This document shows, piece by piece, positions 1-8,398 of a stretch of DNA of 64,000 nucleotides. The notes below the pieces were generated by a model, which did not search any database, was not told the DNA's origin, and saw only the letters and a program-made list of their open reading frames with translations. Numbering within the stretch: the stretch's first letter is position 1; every line of letters begins with the position of its first letter. Both the position numbers and the translations under genes were made by a program. Source of the stretch: JBBEBE01 sp040882505 (GTDB lineage Bacteria > Bacteroidota > Rhodothermia > Balneolales > Balneolaceae); assembly GCA_040882505.1 (NCBI GenBank), contig JBBEBE010000005.1:62001-126000 (forward strand), written 5' to 3'.

Positions 1-321
1 CGCAACGAGAACATCGGCCGGATCTTCCCTCTCCAAAACAGCCGCCACAGCCAACGGGTGCGGCTGCTGGGTAGGCAGATCCTTGAACGAGTGGACAGCC
101 AAATCAATGGTCCCATCCAGAAGGGCCAGGTCCAACGCCTTGGTGAAGACTCCTTTTCCACCCATTTCACCCAGTGGCGTGGACAAATCGAGGTCTCCCT
201 CGGACTTGATCGGATGCAGCTCGGTCTCCTTCCCATCTGCGTTCAAAAGAGCCGCGACATGTGTTGCTTGCCACATCGCCAGTTCGCTGTCGCGCGTACC
301 GATTCGGAGTGGCTTGTTCAT
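1..321 (-). CDS. hemC: Porphobilinogen deaminase (hydroxymethylbilane synthase), 3' end cut by window
   Basis: The enzyme polymerises four porphobilinogen molecules into hydroxymethylbilane in the cytoplasmic heme pathway. The first 107 codons are present. The protein opens MNKPLRIGTRDSELAMWQ, the family's usual N-terminus, and continues with KSEGDLDLSTPLGEMGGKG and DLAVHSFKDLPT, which are conserved HemC segments. The ATG at 321-319 overlaps the hemA stop codon (ATGA), which fixes the start and implies translational coupling. The dipyrromethane-cofactor cysteine lies beyond the window edge and cannot be seen. Confidence 0.95.
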   Translation of the reverse strand, partial: MNKPLRIGTRDSELAMWQATHVAALLNADGKETELHPIKSEGDLDLSTPLGEMGGKGVFTKALDLALLDGTIDLAVHSFKDLPTQQPHPLAVAAVLEREDPADVLVA

Positions 322-1571
322 CGTTTCTCCTGCTTCAGTTTGTACATCTCTTCGACAATTCGGGCCACATCTTCCGATTCATGGTGCTCCCGAAGGTGTT
401 CAATGCTGAATGCCGCAATCTTGTTCACAATCCGGCGGGTCAGATTTTCCACTTTTTCCACATCCTCTCCCAGCAGTTTGTGGCGAAAAAATGCAAGCTC
501 TTCGTCCCGAATTCCGTCCAATTTCTCGATCAGTGCCTTGATGGTCGGTACCACTCGTTGCTCACTCAACCAAGCCTCGTATTGAGCCATCTCTTGGGCA
601 ATGATCTCCTTGACCAGAGGAACTTCCTTCTCTCGTCGACGATACGCATCATCCGTCACATCACTGAGCATATCCATATTGGCGACATCCACAAACTCCA
701 GATCGGAAACCGACACATCGATATTGCGCGGAACCGAGAGATCCAGCATGACACGATAGCGGGGGTCCCGAATGGCCGGCCCCATATGCTCCATGCGGAT
801 GACCGGCTCACCGGCACCGGTCGCAACGATGACCAGGTCTGCCTGGGCAATCTGCTCCGGTAGCTGGGCCATGTCGGCCACCTCCAGATTGAAGCGATCG
901 GCGACAAAATCGGCCCGGTCACGAGTCCGATTGATGAGCGTCAACTTCTCCACGCCCAAATTCATCAAATTCCTGCAGGTGACTTTTCCGATCTTGCCCG
1001 TCCCGACCAAGAGAATGTTCCGGTGCGCCAGATTTTCGAACGTTCGAGTGGCAAATTTCACGGCCGCATAGGCGACAGTCGCTGCCCCGTTCCCCAGGGA
1101 TGTCTCGTTTCGTGATCGCTTGTGAGCCCGAAAGACATGCTGCATGAGCCGGTGAAGATGGCCATCCACACGATTGCGGTCGGCCGAAAACTCATACCCT
1201 TCTTTTACCTGTTTGATAATCTGAAGATCCCCCAGAATCTGGGAGTCCAAACCCGTAGAGACACGAAAAAGGTGTTCTGCTGCCCGCTTGCCTTCACGTT
1301 CGAATCCGTAATCATGAAATTCGTCCAGAGACCCGTTTGAATAGGTGGTCAAAAGGCGAATGAGTTCATGTGGCGAACTTCCGTGAGCGACCACTTCGGT
1401 CCGGTTGCAGGTCGAAACAACGAAAAGACTCTCCACACCCTCCCGGGCCGATCCCTCGAGCAGAGCTTCCCTCTGTTCATCGTTCAGACTGAACTTCTCC
1501 CGAATCTCCACTGGAGCGTCCCAATGATTGATTCCGATCACCGTAAATGCATCAAATTCGGGGTGTGCCAT
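318..1571 (-). CDS. hemA: Glutamyl-tRNA reductase
   Basis: NADPH-dependent reduction of Glu-tRNA to glutamate-1-semialdehyde, the first committed step of C5-pathway heme synthesis. At 417 residues it has the family's normal length. The catalytic-cysteine motif STCNRTE is near residue 55, the helical LGDLQIIKQVK segment is near 120, and the Rossmann motif LLVGTGKIGK is near 190. The C-terminal part forms the helical dimerisation domain. The gene lies between hemH, 99 bases upstream, and hemC, which overlaps it by 4 bases. Together they look like one heme operon. Confidence 0.97.
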   Translation of the reverse strand: MAHPEFDAFTVIGINHWDAPVEIREKFSLNDEQREALLEGSAREGVESLFVVSTCNRTEVVAHGSSPHELIRLLTTYSNGSLDEFHDYGFEREGKRAAEHLFRVSTGLDSQILGDLQIIKQVKEGYEFSADRNRVDGHLHRLMQHVFRAHKRSRNETSLGNGAATVAYAAVKFATRTFENLAHRNILLVGTGKIGKVTCRNLMNLGVEKLTLINRTRDRADFVADRFNLEVADMAQLPEQIAQADLVIVATGAGEPVIRMEHMGPAIRDPRYRVMLDLSVPRNIDVSVSDLEFVDVANMDMLSDVTDDAYRRREKEVPLVKEIIAQEMAQYEAWLSEQRVVPTIKALIEKLDGIRDEELAFFRHKLLGEDVEKVENLTRRIVNKIAAFSIEHLREHHESEDVARIVEEMYKLKQEKR

Positions 1572-1670
1572 CCCTGTTCAGCTCTCTTCTCTAATCCAAT
1601 TCTGTACAACCGGAGCATTCATTGCTCACCGGCCTTTCTGTCCGGACATTGCCGGATCCCTGCACTCTTC

Positions 1671-2750
1671 TTATGATTTTACCGACACAACACGTTCCGA
1701 CGCGACTCTCTTCAACGCCTCTTGAGCCAGCGCTTCGATATAGGAAGGATGATCATTCAGACCTTCCATCACCTTGTAGCTTCCAAAATGAAATCCTTTC
1801 TCCTCCAGGTCCTCAACCAATTCGACCCCCAGTTCATAGAGGGTTTCGATATGGTCGGTTACAAATGCGATCGGAACCATGAGAAGGTGACGGATTCCAT
1901 ACTCCAGATGTCGTTCCACCAGATCGGCTGTATTGGGTTGTGTCCATTTCTGGGGACCGACCCGGGATTGAAACGAGAGCCAGTAGGAGTTTTTCTCCTC
2001 ACGCCGGGCCATGACGGCCTCCATGGTCTCTTTGATCTCGGTCGTGTACGGATCTCCACTACGTACCTCCAGCAGGGGTGTACCGTGCGCCGAAAAGACG
2101 AAATGAACGTTCGCTCGTTGTGCCTCCGGCATTTCGGCAAGTGCCTCGTCAATTCGGGCATTGACCGAATCCAGATAGTGTTCGTTCAAGTGGTAGTTCT
2201 TGACATGATACTCGCTCCAGGGCGCTTGATCCCCGAACCGTCGTTTGCGAACACTCTCCCAATCCCGAAAGCTACTTCCGGTTGTTGTCCAGGAGAACTG
2301 GGGGTAGAGTGGCATAAGAACGGCATGTGTGATCCCGTCTTCGACCATCTCCTCCATCACTTGATCGGCAAACGGCAACCAGTAACGCATACACGTGTAC
2401 ACCTTGGTATTCAGGTCCGGTTCCTTCTCATCAAGATGTTTCTCCAGCGCACGTCGCTGGCGTTCGGTCAATCCGTTGATGGGAGAACAGCAAGAAGAGA
2501 CGACTTTCTCTTTCCGGTTGGTACAGTGACGATTCCCGGTACAACCGTTCGGACACCCGTTGATCTTCTTGTAATCGGCCGCTACGTTCGGAGACCTGAA
2601 TTTGGCAATGACCCTGGCAAATACCTCTTGCGTCACCCCTCCACCCATCTTGATGATATCCTCATCCTTGAAGAGGTTGTAGAGGAAGTCGCGAACATTC
2701 TCTTCCCGGGTCGGACCGCCCAGATTCATCAACACAATTCCCAGTTTCAT
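1671..2750 (-). CDS. hemH: Ferrochelatase with cysteine-rich insertion
   Basis: Inserts Fe2+ into protoporphyrin IX (or coproporphyrin III) at the end of heme synthesis. I chose the ATG at 2750 (MKLGIVLMNLGGP), the standard HemH N-terminus, with GAAAGAG upstream; the frame stays open to 2804. Family motifs include FSAHGTP with the catalytic His, QSRVGPQKWTQP and FVTDHIETLYELG with the second conserved acidic patch. The protein is 359 residues. Between YKKI (about 63) and SPINGLTERQ (about 89) sits a segment with Cys66, Cys70, Cys76, Cys87 and Cys88 that ordinary ferrochelatases lack. It could bind an Fe-S cluster or zinc. It is followed by hemA and hemC. Confidence 0.96.
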   Translation of the reverse strand: MKLGIVLMNLGGPTREENVRDFLYNLFKDEDIIKMGGGVTQEVFARVIAKFRSPNVAADYKKINGCPNGCTGNRHCTNRKEKVVSSCCSPINGLTERQRRALEKHLDEKEPDLNTKVYTCMRYWLPFADQVMEEMVEDGITHAVLMPLYPQFSWTTTGSSFRDWESVRKRRFGDQAPWSEYHVKNYHLNEHYLDSVNARIDEALAEMPEAQRANVHFVFSAHGTPLLEVRSGDPYTTEIKETMEAVMARREEKNSYWLSFQSRVGPQKWTQPNTADLVERHLEYGIRHLLMVPIAFVTDHIETLYELGVELVEDLEEKGFHFGSYKVMEGLNDHPSYIEALAQEALKRVASERVVSVKS

Positions 2751-2872
2751 GGTCGGCTCTCTTTCCGTTCCTATGGTTCGATTCAATCCCTCCAATACAA
2801 TCACAGGGTGGAGGGACCCCCGAACTGCGACACAGAAGGTAACAAGTGAATGTGAAGAGACCGTGAAGAGAC

Positions 2873-4294
2873 CTATCCACGAACCGGGGCAGCCCCTTCC
2901 GGGACAAGAGGCAGATGGAACCAGAAGCGACTCCCGAGACCCGGCTCACTTTCGACGTGTATGGTGGTCCCGTGTGACTCCAGGATACTTCGAACAACGG
3001 CAAGACCCAGGCCGGTTCCTCCCTTGTCCCGGGAACGTGCTTTGTCCGTTCGGTAGAAGCGATCAAAAAGTCGGTCTCTGTGCTCTTCCGGAATTCCGAT
3101 GCCCGTATCGATCACCGAAATACAGACCTCACTTCCTGCCAATTCCGCTTCGACTGAAATGTCTCCTTCATTTGTAAACTTGAATGCATTGGTTACCAAA
3201 TTCTCCAGCACCTGCTCAATTTTTGCCGAATCACCCATCACGATCGCATCCACCGGCCGGACCTGAAACAGGATCCCCTTGCTGCGAGCCATTGGACGGT
3301 ACACCGATTCCAACTGCATCATCAAGGGAGCCAATGAAAAAGGATTTGGATCCATGAAATCCCGATCCGATTCAAATCTCTGAAGCATCAAGAGATCTTT
3401 GAACAGATGGTCGATACGCTCGGTCTGACGGGATGCCGTCCGGACATAGCGGTCCCGCTTCTCCGGATCGACTCCGTCCATCTGCGCCATCTCCAGCATA
3501 CCCGAGATGGTATGTAGCGGATTTCGAAGTTCGTGTGTGATGTCGGCAAAGAACTGATTCTGTTTCTCGTACATGCGCCGCATCTCTTCGTGATCCTGTC
3601 GGAGTTTCGATGCCATGCGATTGAGCGACCGTGCAAGTGCACCGAATTCGTCGGATCGATCCAGCTCGATCGTCTTCTCGACATCTCCGTCTGCAATCAA
3701 CTGTGCTTCTCTCTCCAACTCCAGAATGGGCCTGGAGATCGATCGGGCAAAAAGGATACTCACCAAAATCACGAGTCCCATCGAAATAAACATTCCGGTA
3801 TAGATGATCCACCGAATCGTTGTGATCGGTCGATAAATCTGCTCTTTGAGCTGGCTCACCCGAAGATACCTGACGGATCGACTCGGCAATTGGGTCAACA
3901 CCCATGCCGAAAGCCAGTCCGACTCCGGAGACCGCTCCACCTCGACCGACCCATCCAGCGCATCCAATCCACCACGAAAGACCGGATCCAATTCCGATGC
4001 TTCCGGAAACGGATCGGTGAACGGAACCGAGAGATAAGGGTGCCCCTCCTCGTCGTAGAGATCGATTCGATACCCGGAGATAACCGCCGCTTCGTTCAGA
4101 TGAGATTCGAAGGATTCACCGGTCGGGAGATTCTGGATGGTGACCTCCAACCAAAGGGCGTCACGAGCAATCTGTTGCTCTCCCTCGTTGAGAAGATAGT
4201 TCCGAATAAATAGTATCGAATAACTGCTGATCGCAGTGATGCCGAAGACCAGAAGCAGAATAAACGTCCAGGCAAGCTTGGAACGGATACTCAT
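2873..4294 (-). CDS. Membrane sensor histidine kinase (HAMP-HisKA-HATPase)
   Basis: The 473-residue protein has an N-terminal membrane helix (about 8-30), a periplasmic sensory stretch of roughly 130 residues and a second membrane helix near 165-185. A HAMP linker follows, then a HisKA domain with the phospho-acceptor His in FFADITHELRNPLHTISG. The ATP-binding domain shows an N box (ENLVTNAFKF) and G boxes (DTGIGIPEEHRDR and GGTGLGLAVV). The start ATG overlaps the stop of the response regulator (ATGA at 4291-4294), so the two form a classical pair. The signal cannot be deduced. It sits 122 bases upstream of hemH on the same strand, so read-through into the heme genes is possible. Confidence 0.95.
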   Translation of the reverse strand: MSIRSKLAWTFILLLVFGITAISSYSILFIRNYLLNEGEQQIARDALWLEVTIQNLPTGESFESHLNEAAVISGYRIDLYDEEGHPYLSVPFTDPFPEASELDPVFRGGLDALDGSVEVERSPESDWLSAWVLTQLPSRSVRYLRVSQLKEQIYRPITTIRWIIYTGMFISMGLVILVSILFARSISRPILELEREAQLIADGDVEKTIELDRSDEFGALARSLNRMASKLRQDHEEMRRMYEKQNQFFADITHELRNPLHTISGMLEMAQMDGVDPEKRDRYVRTASRQTERIDHLFKDLLMLQRFESDRDFMDPNPFSLAPLMMQLESVYRPMARSKGILFQVRPVDAIVMGDSAKIEQVLENLVTNAFKFTNEGDISVEAELAGSEVCISVIDTGIGIPEEHRDRLFDRFYRTDKARSRDKGGTGLGLAVVRSILESHGTTIHVESEPGLGSRFWFHLPLVPEGAAPVRG

Positions 4295-4989
4295 GCGTTT
4301 GCACCCTCCCGGTTCAACCCGTACCCGACACCCCTGAATGTTCGGATCCAGTCGGACGCATCGCCCAACTTCAGTCTCAAGTTCTTGATGTGCACATCCA
4401 CGGTTCGGTCAAACACATACCGCTCGTCTCCCGAAATATGGGCCAGAATCTCCTGTCGGCTGAATACCCGTTTCGGGTTGGCAAACAAGAGATGGATCAA
4501 TGTATACTCCGTCGAAGTGAGGTCAATCGGCTCTTCGGACCTGTAGAGTGTTCGCGATGCCGTATCGAGATAGAGATCCCCGAATTGTATCCAGCTCCCC
4601 TGCTCGGGTTGTTTACGGCGCAGCAGCGTTTCGATACGTGTCTTGACCAGTTTGAGACTGGCCGGTTTGGAGATATAGTCGTCCGCCCCCAACTCCAACC
4701 CTTCGATCTCGTCTTGTTCGCGGTCACGAGCCGTAAGAAAGATGACCGGAATGTCGCTCATCACCGGATGCGAGCGGATGCGACGACAGATCTCTTTCCC
4801 GTCGACCCCGGGCACCATGATATCGAGCAAGGCCAGGTGAATCCGGCTCGCTTCCTGTTCGATCCAATTCAACGCAGAGGGCCCATCGTGAGCAACAAGG
4901 ACCTGATAGTCGTTCATTTCGAGAAAATTGGCCATCATTTCTGCCGGTTCTTTCTCGTCCTCGACCAATAAAATGGTATGCTTGGGCAT
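4291..4989 (-). CDS. OmpR/PhoB-family response regulator
   Basis: A 232-residue DNA-binding regulator. The receiver domain covers about 1-120, with the acidic pair VEDE near 9-12, the phospho-acceptor Asp in LALLDIMVPG, and a conserved switch Thr (FLTARDRE) and Lys (ISKPAS). The C-terminal winged helix ends FDRTVDVHIKNLRLKLGD then RTFRGVGYGL, typical of OmpR. It is the first gene of the kinase pair that follows on the minus strand. It starts opposite the SDR gene, leaving about 155 bases as a shared divergent control region. The target genes are unknown. Confidence 0.95.
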   Translation of the reverse strand: MPKHTILLVEDEKEPAEMMANFLEMNDYQVLVAHDGPSALNWIEQEASRIHLALLDIMVPGVDGKEICRRIRSHPVMSDIPVIFLTARDREQDEIEGLELGADDYISKPASLKLVKTRIETLLRRKQPEQGSWIQFGDLYLDTASRTLYRSEEPIDLTSTEYTLIHLLFANPKRVFSRQEILAHISGDERYVFDRTVDVHIKNLRLKLGDASDWIRTFRGVGYGLNREGANA

Positions 4990-5145
4990 GGCTCTCCTGT
5001 CGTGTCTCCGTCACGCTCTTCAATATACGAACTCTGCCCCGGATTCCCTGTCCACCGGGAGTTCAAGAGGGATCGCTCTGCAACTTCACAATTGAAACCG
5101 GTATATTACCCTCTTTTTAAAACCGAATAACGGGACCTGAACTTG

Positions 5146-5946
5146 ATGGTCAACAGTCAACCAACCTCCCCGGTCATCTGGATTACCGGTGCCTCTTCCG
5201 GCATCGGAGAAGCACTTGCCTACGCGTACAATCGACAGGGTACCCGACTCATTCTCTCTGCCAGACGGATGGAGGAGCTGGAACGGGTTCGCGCCGCTTC
5301 CTCTCACCCGGAATCCATTACGCTTCTTCCCCTCGACTTGACGCGACTGGACACCCATGAGTCGATTGTCCAAACGGCCATTGAGACCTACGGACAGATC
5401 GATCTGCTCATCAACAACGGAGGAATCAGCCAACGGGGTCTCGCTCACGAAACCACAACGGAAGTGCTTCGCCAAGTCATGGAGGTGAATTTCTTCGGGA
5501 CCGTCCATTTGACACGTCAGCTTCTCCCTCACATGATGGACCAACGATCCGGTCACATCGTGGTCATGAGTAGCGTCATGGGAAAATTCGGAACCCGGCT
5601 TCGTTCGGCCTATGCAGCATCCAAACACGCTCTGCACGGATGGTATGACTGTCTTCGACAGGAAGTCGCGGTGCACAATGTGGATGTCACACTGGTCTGT
5701 CCGGGGTTTGTGAAGACCAATGTGACCTACAATGCCATGCGTGCCGATGGATCATCCCTCAACGAGATGGGGATGGGTCAGATGAACGGGATGGATCCTG
5801 ATCAGTTTGCGAAAACCCTGATTCCAAAGATCGCCAAACGGAAGCGGGAGATCTACATTGGCGGAAAAGAGGTATGGGCCGTTCGAATCAAGCGCTTTTT
5901 CCCTGGTTTACTGGATGCCATCCTTCGCCGTGTCCGCATCACCTGA
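5146..5946 (+). CDS. Short-chain dehydrogenase/reductase
   Basis: An NAD(P)-dependent oxidoreductase of 266 residues. It shows the cofactor motif TGASSGIG near residue 14, the NNGG structural motif near 89, a catalytic Ser (VVMSSVMGKFG) and the catalytic pair in YAASKHA. The resemblance is to the DHRS7-like/classical SDR group with a membrane-seeking C-terminus (KRFFPGLLDAILRRVRI). The substrate cannot be told. I used the ATG at 5146; a TTG directly before it is in frame. The gene ends 10 bases from the convergent DUF58 gene, with no obvious terminator between them. Confidence 0.92.
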   Translation: MVNSQPTSPVIWITGASSGIGEALAYAYNRQGTRLILSARRMEELERVRAASSHPESITLLPLDLTRLDTHESIVQTAIETYGQIDLLINNGGISQRGLAHETTTEVLRQVMEVNFFGTVHLTRQLLPHMMDQRSGHIVVMSSVMGKFGTRLRSAYAASKHALHGWYDCLRQEVAVHNVDVTLVCPGFVKTNVTYNAMRADGSSLNEMGMGQMNGMDPDQFAKTLIPKIAKRKREIYIGGKEVWAVRIKRFFPGLLDAILRRVRIT

Positions 5947-5956
5947 CCAATGAAAA

Positions 5957-6877
5957 TCAGCCAGCGCCCCGACGCGCACGACGAAGAGCTGCCCATTGAT
6001 AGAGAGGGTTCAAAAGGGGGGATGCCGTATCCACTTCTACCCACCCTGCACCCAATTTCTGCATGGTGGATTTCCAGTGCTCCTGACGAATTCGGGCCTG
6101 GTATCGACTCTCTTCCCTCCAGTGGCTCTCTCCCGCGTCCAACCATTCACCGGTTTCGAGATCTTCAAACAGAATCTCCTCCTCGTCAAATCGAAATTCC
6201 TCTTCGCTGGCCCGCTCCAGTACCTGAAAAAAAGTCACTTCCCGATTCATTACCTGAAGGGAACGAACAAATTGAAGGAATTCCCCGGAAGCAGGATCCT
6301 CGTTCAGCAGATCACTCAATACAATCCAGTGATCTACCCGGGGCATGGATCCACTCACTTGTTGAACCAATTGCGGAAGTGAAGCCGTTTGAGTGCTCGC
6401 GGATCGTGGATCCAATTGTCGATCCAGTCGTTCAAAAAAGAGGTCTTCGTGAGCCGGAGTCCGAAGAGGCAGAATCTGATCCATGATCTCTTCGTCGTAG
6501 AGCACCAAACCGACGGCATCTCCCTGCGAAAAAAACAACCGGGCAAGTATTGCAGCCAGGTGAACAGCTACACGCTCTTTGCTCCACGTTTCACGGTATT
6601 TAAAGGTCATAGAGGCACTTGCATCCACAAGGAGACAAACTTGAAGCTGTTGTTCACCCGAAAAACGGCGGACATAGAAGTGATCCCGTTTCCCGGACGC
6701 ACGCCAGTCGATGTGGCGAAGTTCATCCCCGGACTGGTAGGACCTCAGATCGGACAGATCCATACTCTGCCCTGAACGTCGACTCGGATGAATGCCGGCC
6801 GGGATGCTGTCGACCCATTGCGCCGCCTTGATGCGGAGAGGTACAAGTTGATTCAGCAGATCAGCATCGAGAGACAC
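5957..6877 (-). CDS. DUF58-domain protein (vWA-like, MoxR-associated type)
   Basis: A 306-residue protein with the DUF58 signature GDELRHIDWRASGKRD near residues 50-65, then YVRRF and a degenerate von Willebrand A motif DASASM near 86. DUF58 proteins usually accompany MoxR AAA ATPases and membrane vWA proteins, but none is next to this one. The start codon is GTG at 6877, 14 bases after the secG stop, so the two genes are probably cotranscribed. The function in this family is poorly defined; a chaperone-like role is commonly proposed. Confidence 0.88.
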   Translation of the reverse strand: MSLDADLLNQLVPLRIKAAQWVDSIPAGIHPSRRSGQSMDLSDLRSYQSGDELRHIDWRASGKRDHFYVRRFSGEQQLQVCLLVDASASMTFKYRETWSKERVAVHLAAILARLFFSQGDAVGLVLYDEEIMDQILPLRTPAHEDLFFERLDRQLDPRSASTQTASLPQLVQQVSGSMPRVDHWIVLSDLLNEDPASGEFLQFVRSLQVMNREVTFFQVLERASEEEFRFDEEEILFEDLETGEWLDAGESHWREESRYQARIRQEHWKSTMQKLGAGWVEVDTASPLLNPLYQWAALRRARRGAG

Positions 6878-6891
6878 GGCAGTCGTACTCT

Positions 6892-7281
6892 CTATTGACT
6901 CTCGTCAGACGAAGAAGACTCGTCCGGAGCCGGTGCACTCTCTTGTTGGGGAATCGCAGAAGGAGACTCGCCGGGTCGTTCAATGTCGTTGCCCCCGGGC
7001 AGGGTGTCTACGCCCTGTTGCTGAATCGTGCTTCCAGGTGTGCCACCGGCGTCAATGGCAAAATTGGCCAAAAGACTCAATGTCAGAAATGCGGTCGCCA
7101 GGATGGCGGTCGTCTTGGAGAGCAGATCGGCCGTTCGGCGGGCTCCCATTCCGGAACTTCCCATCATACCGGCAGCCAATCCTCCAGACAATCCCTCTTT
7201 CTGCCCCGGTTGGAGCAGAACAACAACGATCAACAGAAAGCTGATGATCACAATAATGGCCATGATAATTCCGTACAACAT
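6892..7281 (-). CDS. secG: Preprotein translocase subunit SecG
   Basis: A 129-residue small inner-membrane subunit of SecYEG. The first membrane helix covers about 4-22 and is followed by QPGQKEGLSGG and the family signature GGLAAGMMGSSG. A second hydrophobic helix (TTAILATAFLTLSLLANF) comes next. The C-terminal tail (about 85-129) is hydrophilic, rich in Pro, Ser and Glu, and longer than in E. coli, as is usual in this phylum. SecA is encoded about 29 kb away in the same window. The 132 bases upstream hold no recognisable gene. Confidence 0.93.
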   Translation of the reverse strand: MLYGIIMAIIVIISFLLIVVVLLQPGQKEGLSGGLAAGMMGSSGMGARRTADLLSKTTAILATAFLTLSLLANFAIDAGGTPGSTIQQQGVDTLPGGNDIERPGESPSAIPQQESAPAPDESSSSDESQ

Positions 7282-7413
7282 ACGTCAAGACTCGTCTTCA
7301 ATCACCGTTCACACACTGCCACGAAGCGACAGTGCCGGGGACACTCCCCCACAGAACCACAAAATTACCCAAAAAGGAGATCCGCTCCAAACCCGCCCCT
7401 GAACGGATGAGCC

Positions 7414-8049
7414 CTACCGCGGGAGGGGTTGAATCAACTCTTTGCCGTCGCGATCCAACTCGTTGACAGGGGCTCCGACTCGATGTACGGTCATTTCGGT
7501 GATACCGAGGCCCGGAACGGCTTCTCCGCTGCCCTTATGTGGCACCCACTCCCCTCGAAGCCATGGATCCAATTTCTCGTTTGGAACAACCCACGGCATC
7601 TCGACATCAAGTGGTTGAATGAGTGCATTTGCCGGTTGATGAATGGGAAGAACACCCATTGGCTTGTGATCCTTCGACGACTGGAAACGTACACCCCCGA
7701 TCAGAAAAAACGCCTCGTGTTGTGGGCAGACATAGAACGGGTACTCGGCCCGTTCGCCACTTGTTTTCCAGAGATAGAACCCTGAAACCGGCAACACAAC
7801 GGGTCGAACCCCGGAGTCTGTCAACCGTTCCGGCAATTCGTCAACAGACACCGAGAGCTGTTGTCCGGTTGGATGTTTCCAGGGTACTCGTTCAGTCGTC
7901 CGACGACCCTCCTTCCCGCCGATCACCAGAAGCGCCCCAGGGGGGGCAAGATTGTATACCGGAATACAATAGGACGATGAGGGGGCTTCCCCTCCCAATC
8001 TCACCTCCAGTTCCCGGGGTGTACAATGGATCGCTACTCGCTCCGTCAT
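7414..8049 (-). CDS. SRAP-like (YedK/HMCES) protein lacking catalytic residues
   Basis: The 211-residue protein follows the SRAP fold along its length: VYNLAPPGALLVI near 31-43 (family: RYNxAPxxxxxVI), LPVSGFYLWK near 86-95 (family: xPADGFYEWK), FFLIGGVRF, MPWVVPNEKLDPWL near 151-164, and a C-terminal VN..DGKELIQPL. SRAP proteins crosslink to abasic sites in single-stranded DNA through Cys2. Here the N-terminus is MTER where MCGR is expected, the active-site Glu of FYEW is Leu, and the catalytic His before the RMP/RRP motif is absent. The usual Asn of the NAR motif is also not evident. I infer a pseudoenzyme that may keep DNA binding. The start at 8049 gives the family-sized protein. It is divergent from another degenerate enzyme gene. 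Confidence 0.82.
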   Translation of the reverse strand: MTERVAIHCTPRELEVRLGGEAPSSSYCIPVYNLAPPGALLVIGGKEGRRTTERVPWKHPTGQQLSVSVDELPERLTDSGVRPVVLPVSGFYLWKTSGERAEYPFYVCPQHEAFFLIGGVRFQSSKDHKPMGVLPIHQPANALIQPLDVEMPWVVPNEKLDPWLRGEWVPHKGSGEAVPGLGITEMTVHRVGAPVNELDRDGKELIQPLPR

Positions 8050-8398
8050 GATGCAAATTGTTAAATCGATCGTCGTTAGAATGCAATTCGTTGACACACC
8101 ACCATCCACAACCTGTTGCGTGCCGTACCCATGGTACGAATAAAAGCGAATGATGTTCCACGACAGGTTCAAAACGGTGTTTCCCTTTTTTCCTATATTC
8201 CGTTTTTGGCCTCGCTGCCGGAATGGTCTTTTCATCAGAAGTCCGGTGGTCACTCGACACACCCATTCGGCGGAATCCTGCACGACGAATGATCGGCAGT
8301 ATTCACCACGCGCAGACGAGGCATTGATCTGGAATTTGGAAATTGAAGGAACCCGAAGGAATCCGGTTCCACGAAAAACTTTTTGAGGTAGACCCCCA
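8050..8398. other. 349-base divergent intergenic region
   Basis: No gene is supported between the SRAP-like and DEAD-like genes. The only structure I can name is an inverted repeat at 8124-8138 (arms CGTACC and GGTACG around CAT), a possible operator. The stretch is A+T-richer than its neighbours near 8140-8210. No tRNA-like or riboswitch-like fold is apparent by eye. Confidence 0.5.
8124..8138. promoter_or_regulatory. Inverted repeat, possible operator
   Basis: A palindrome with 6-base arms and a 3-base centre (CGTACC-CAT-GGTACG), about 75 bases upstream of the SRAP-like start and 260 bases upstream of the DEAD-like start. Only the symmetry and the intergenic position support it. Confidence 0.3.

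Noticed and set aside
1722..2849. A 375-codon open frame on the plus strand opposite hemH
   Set aside because: The minus-strand frame is clearly ferrochelatase; the plus-strand product has no family features and reflects codon bias of the real gene.
8050..8283. Extension of the SRAP-like gene upstream of 8049
   Set aside because: The extra 78 residues resemble no protein and would bury the family N-terminus MTER, which aligns with MCGR at position 1.
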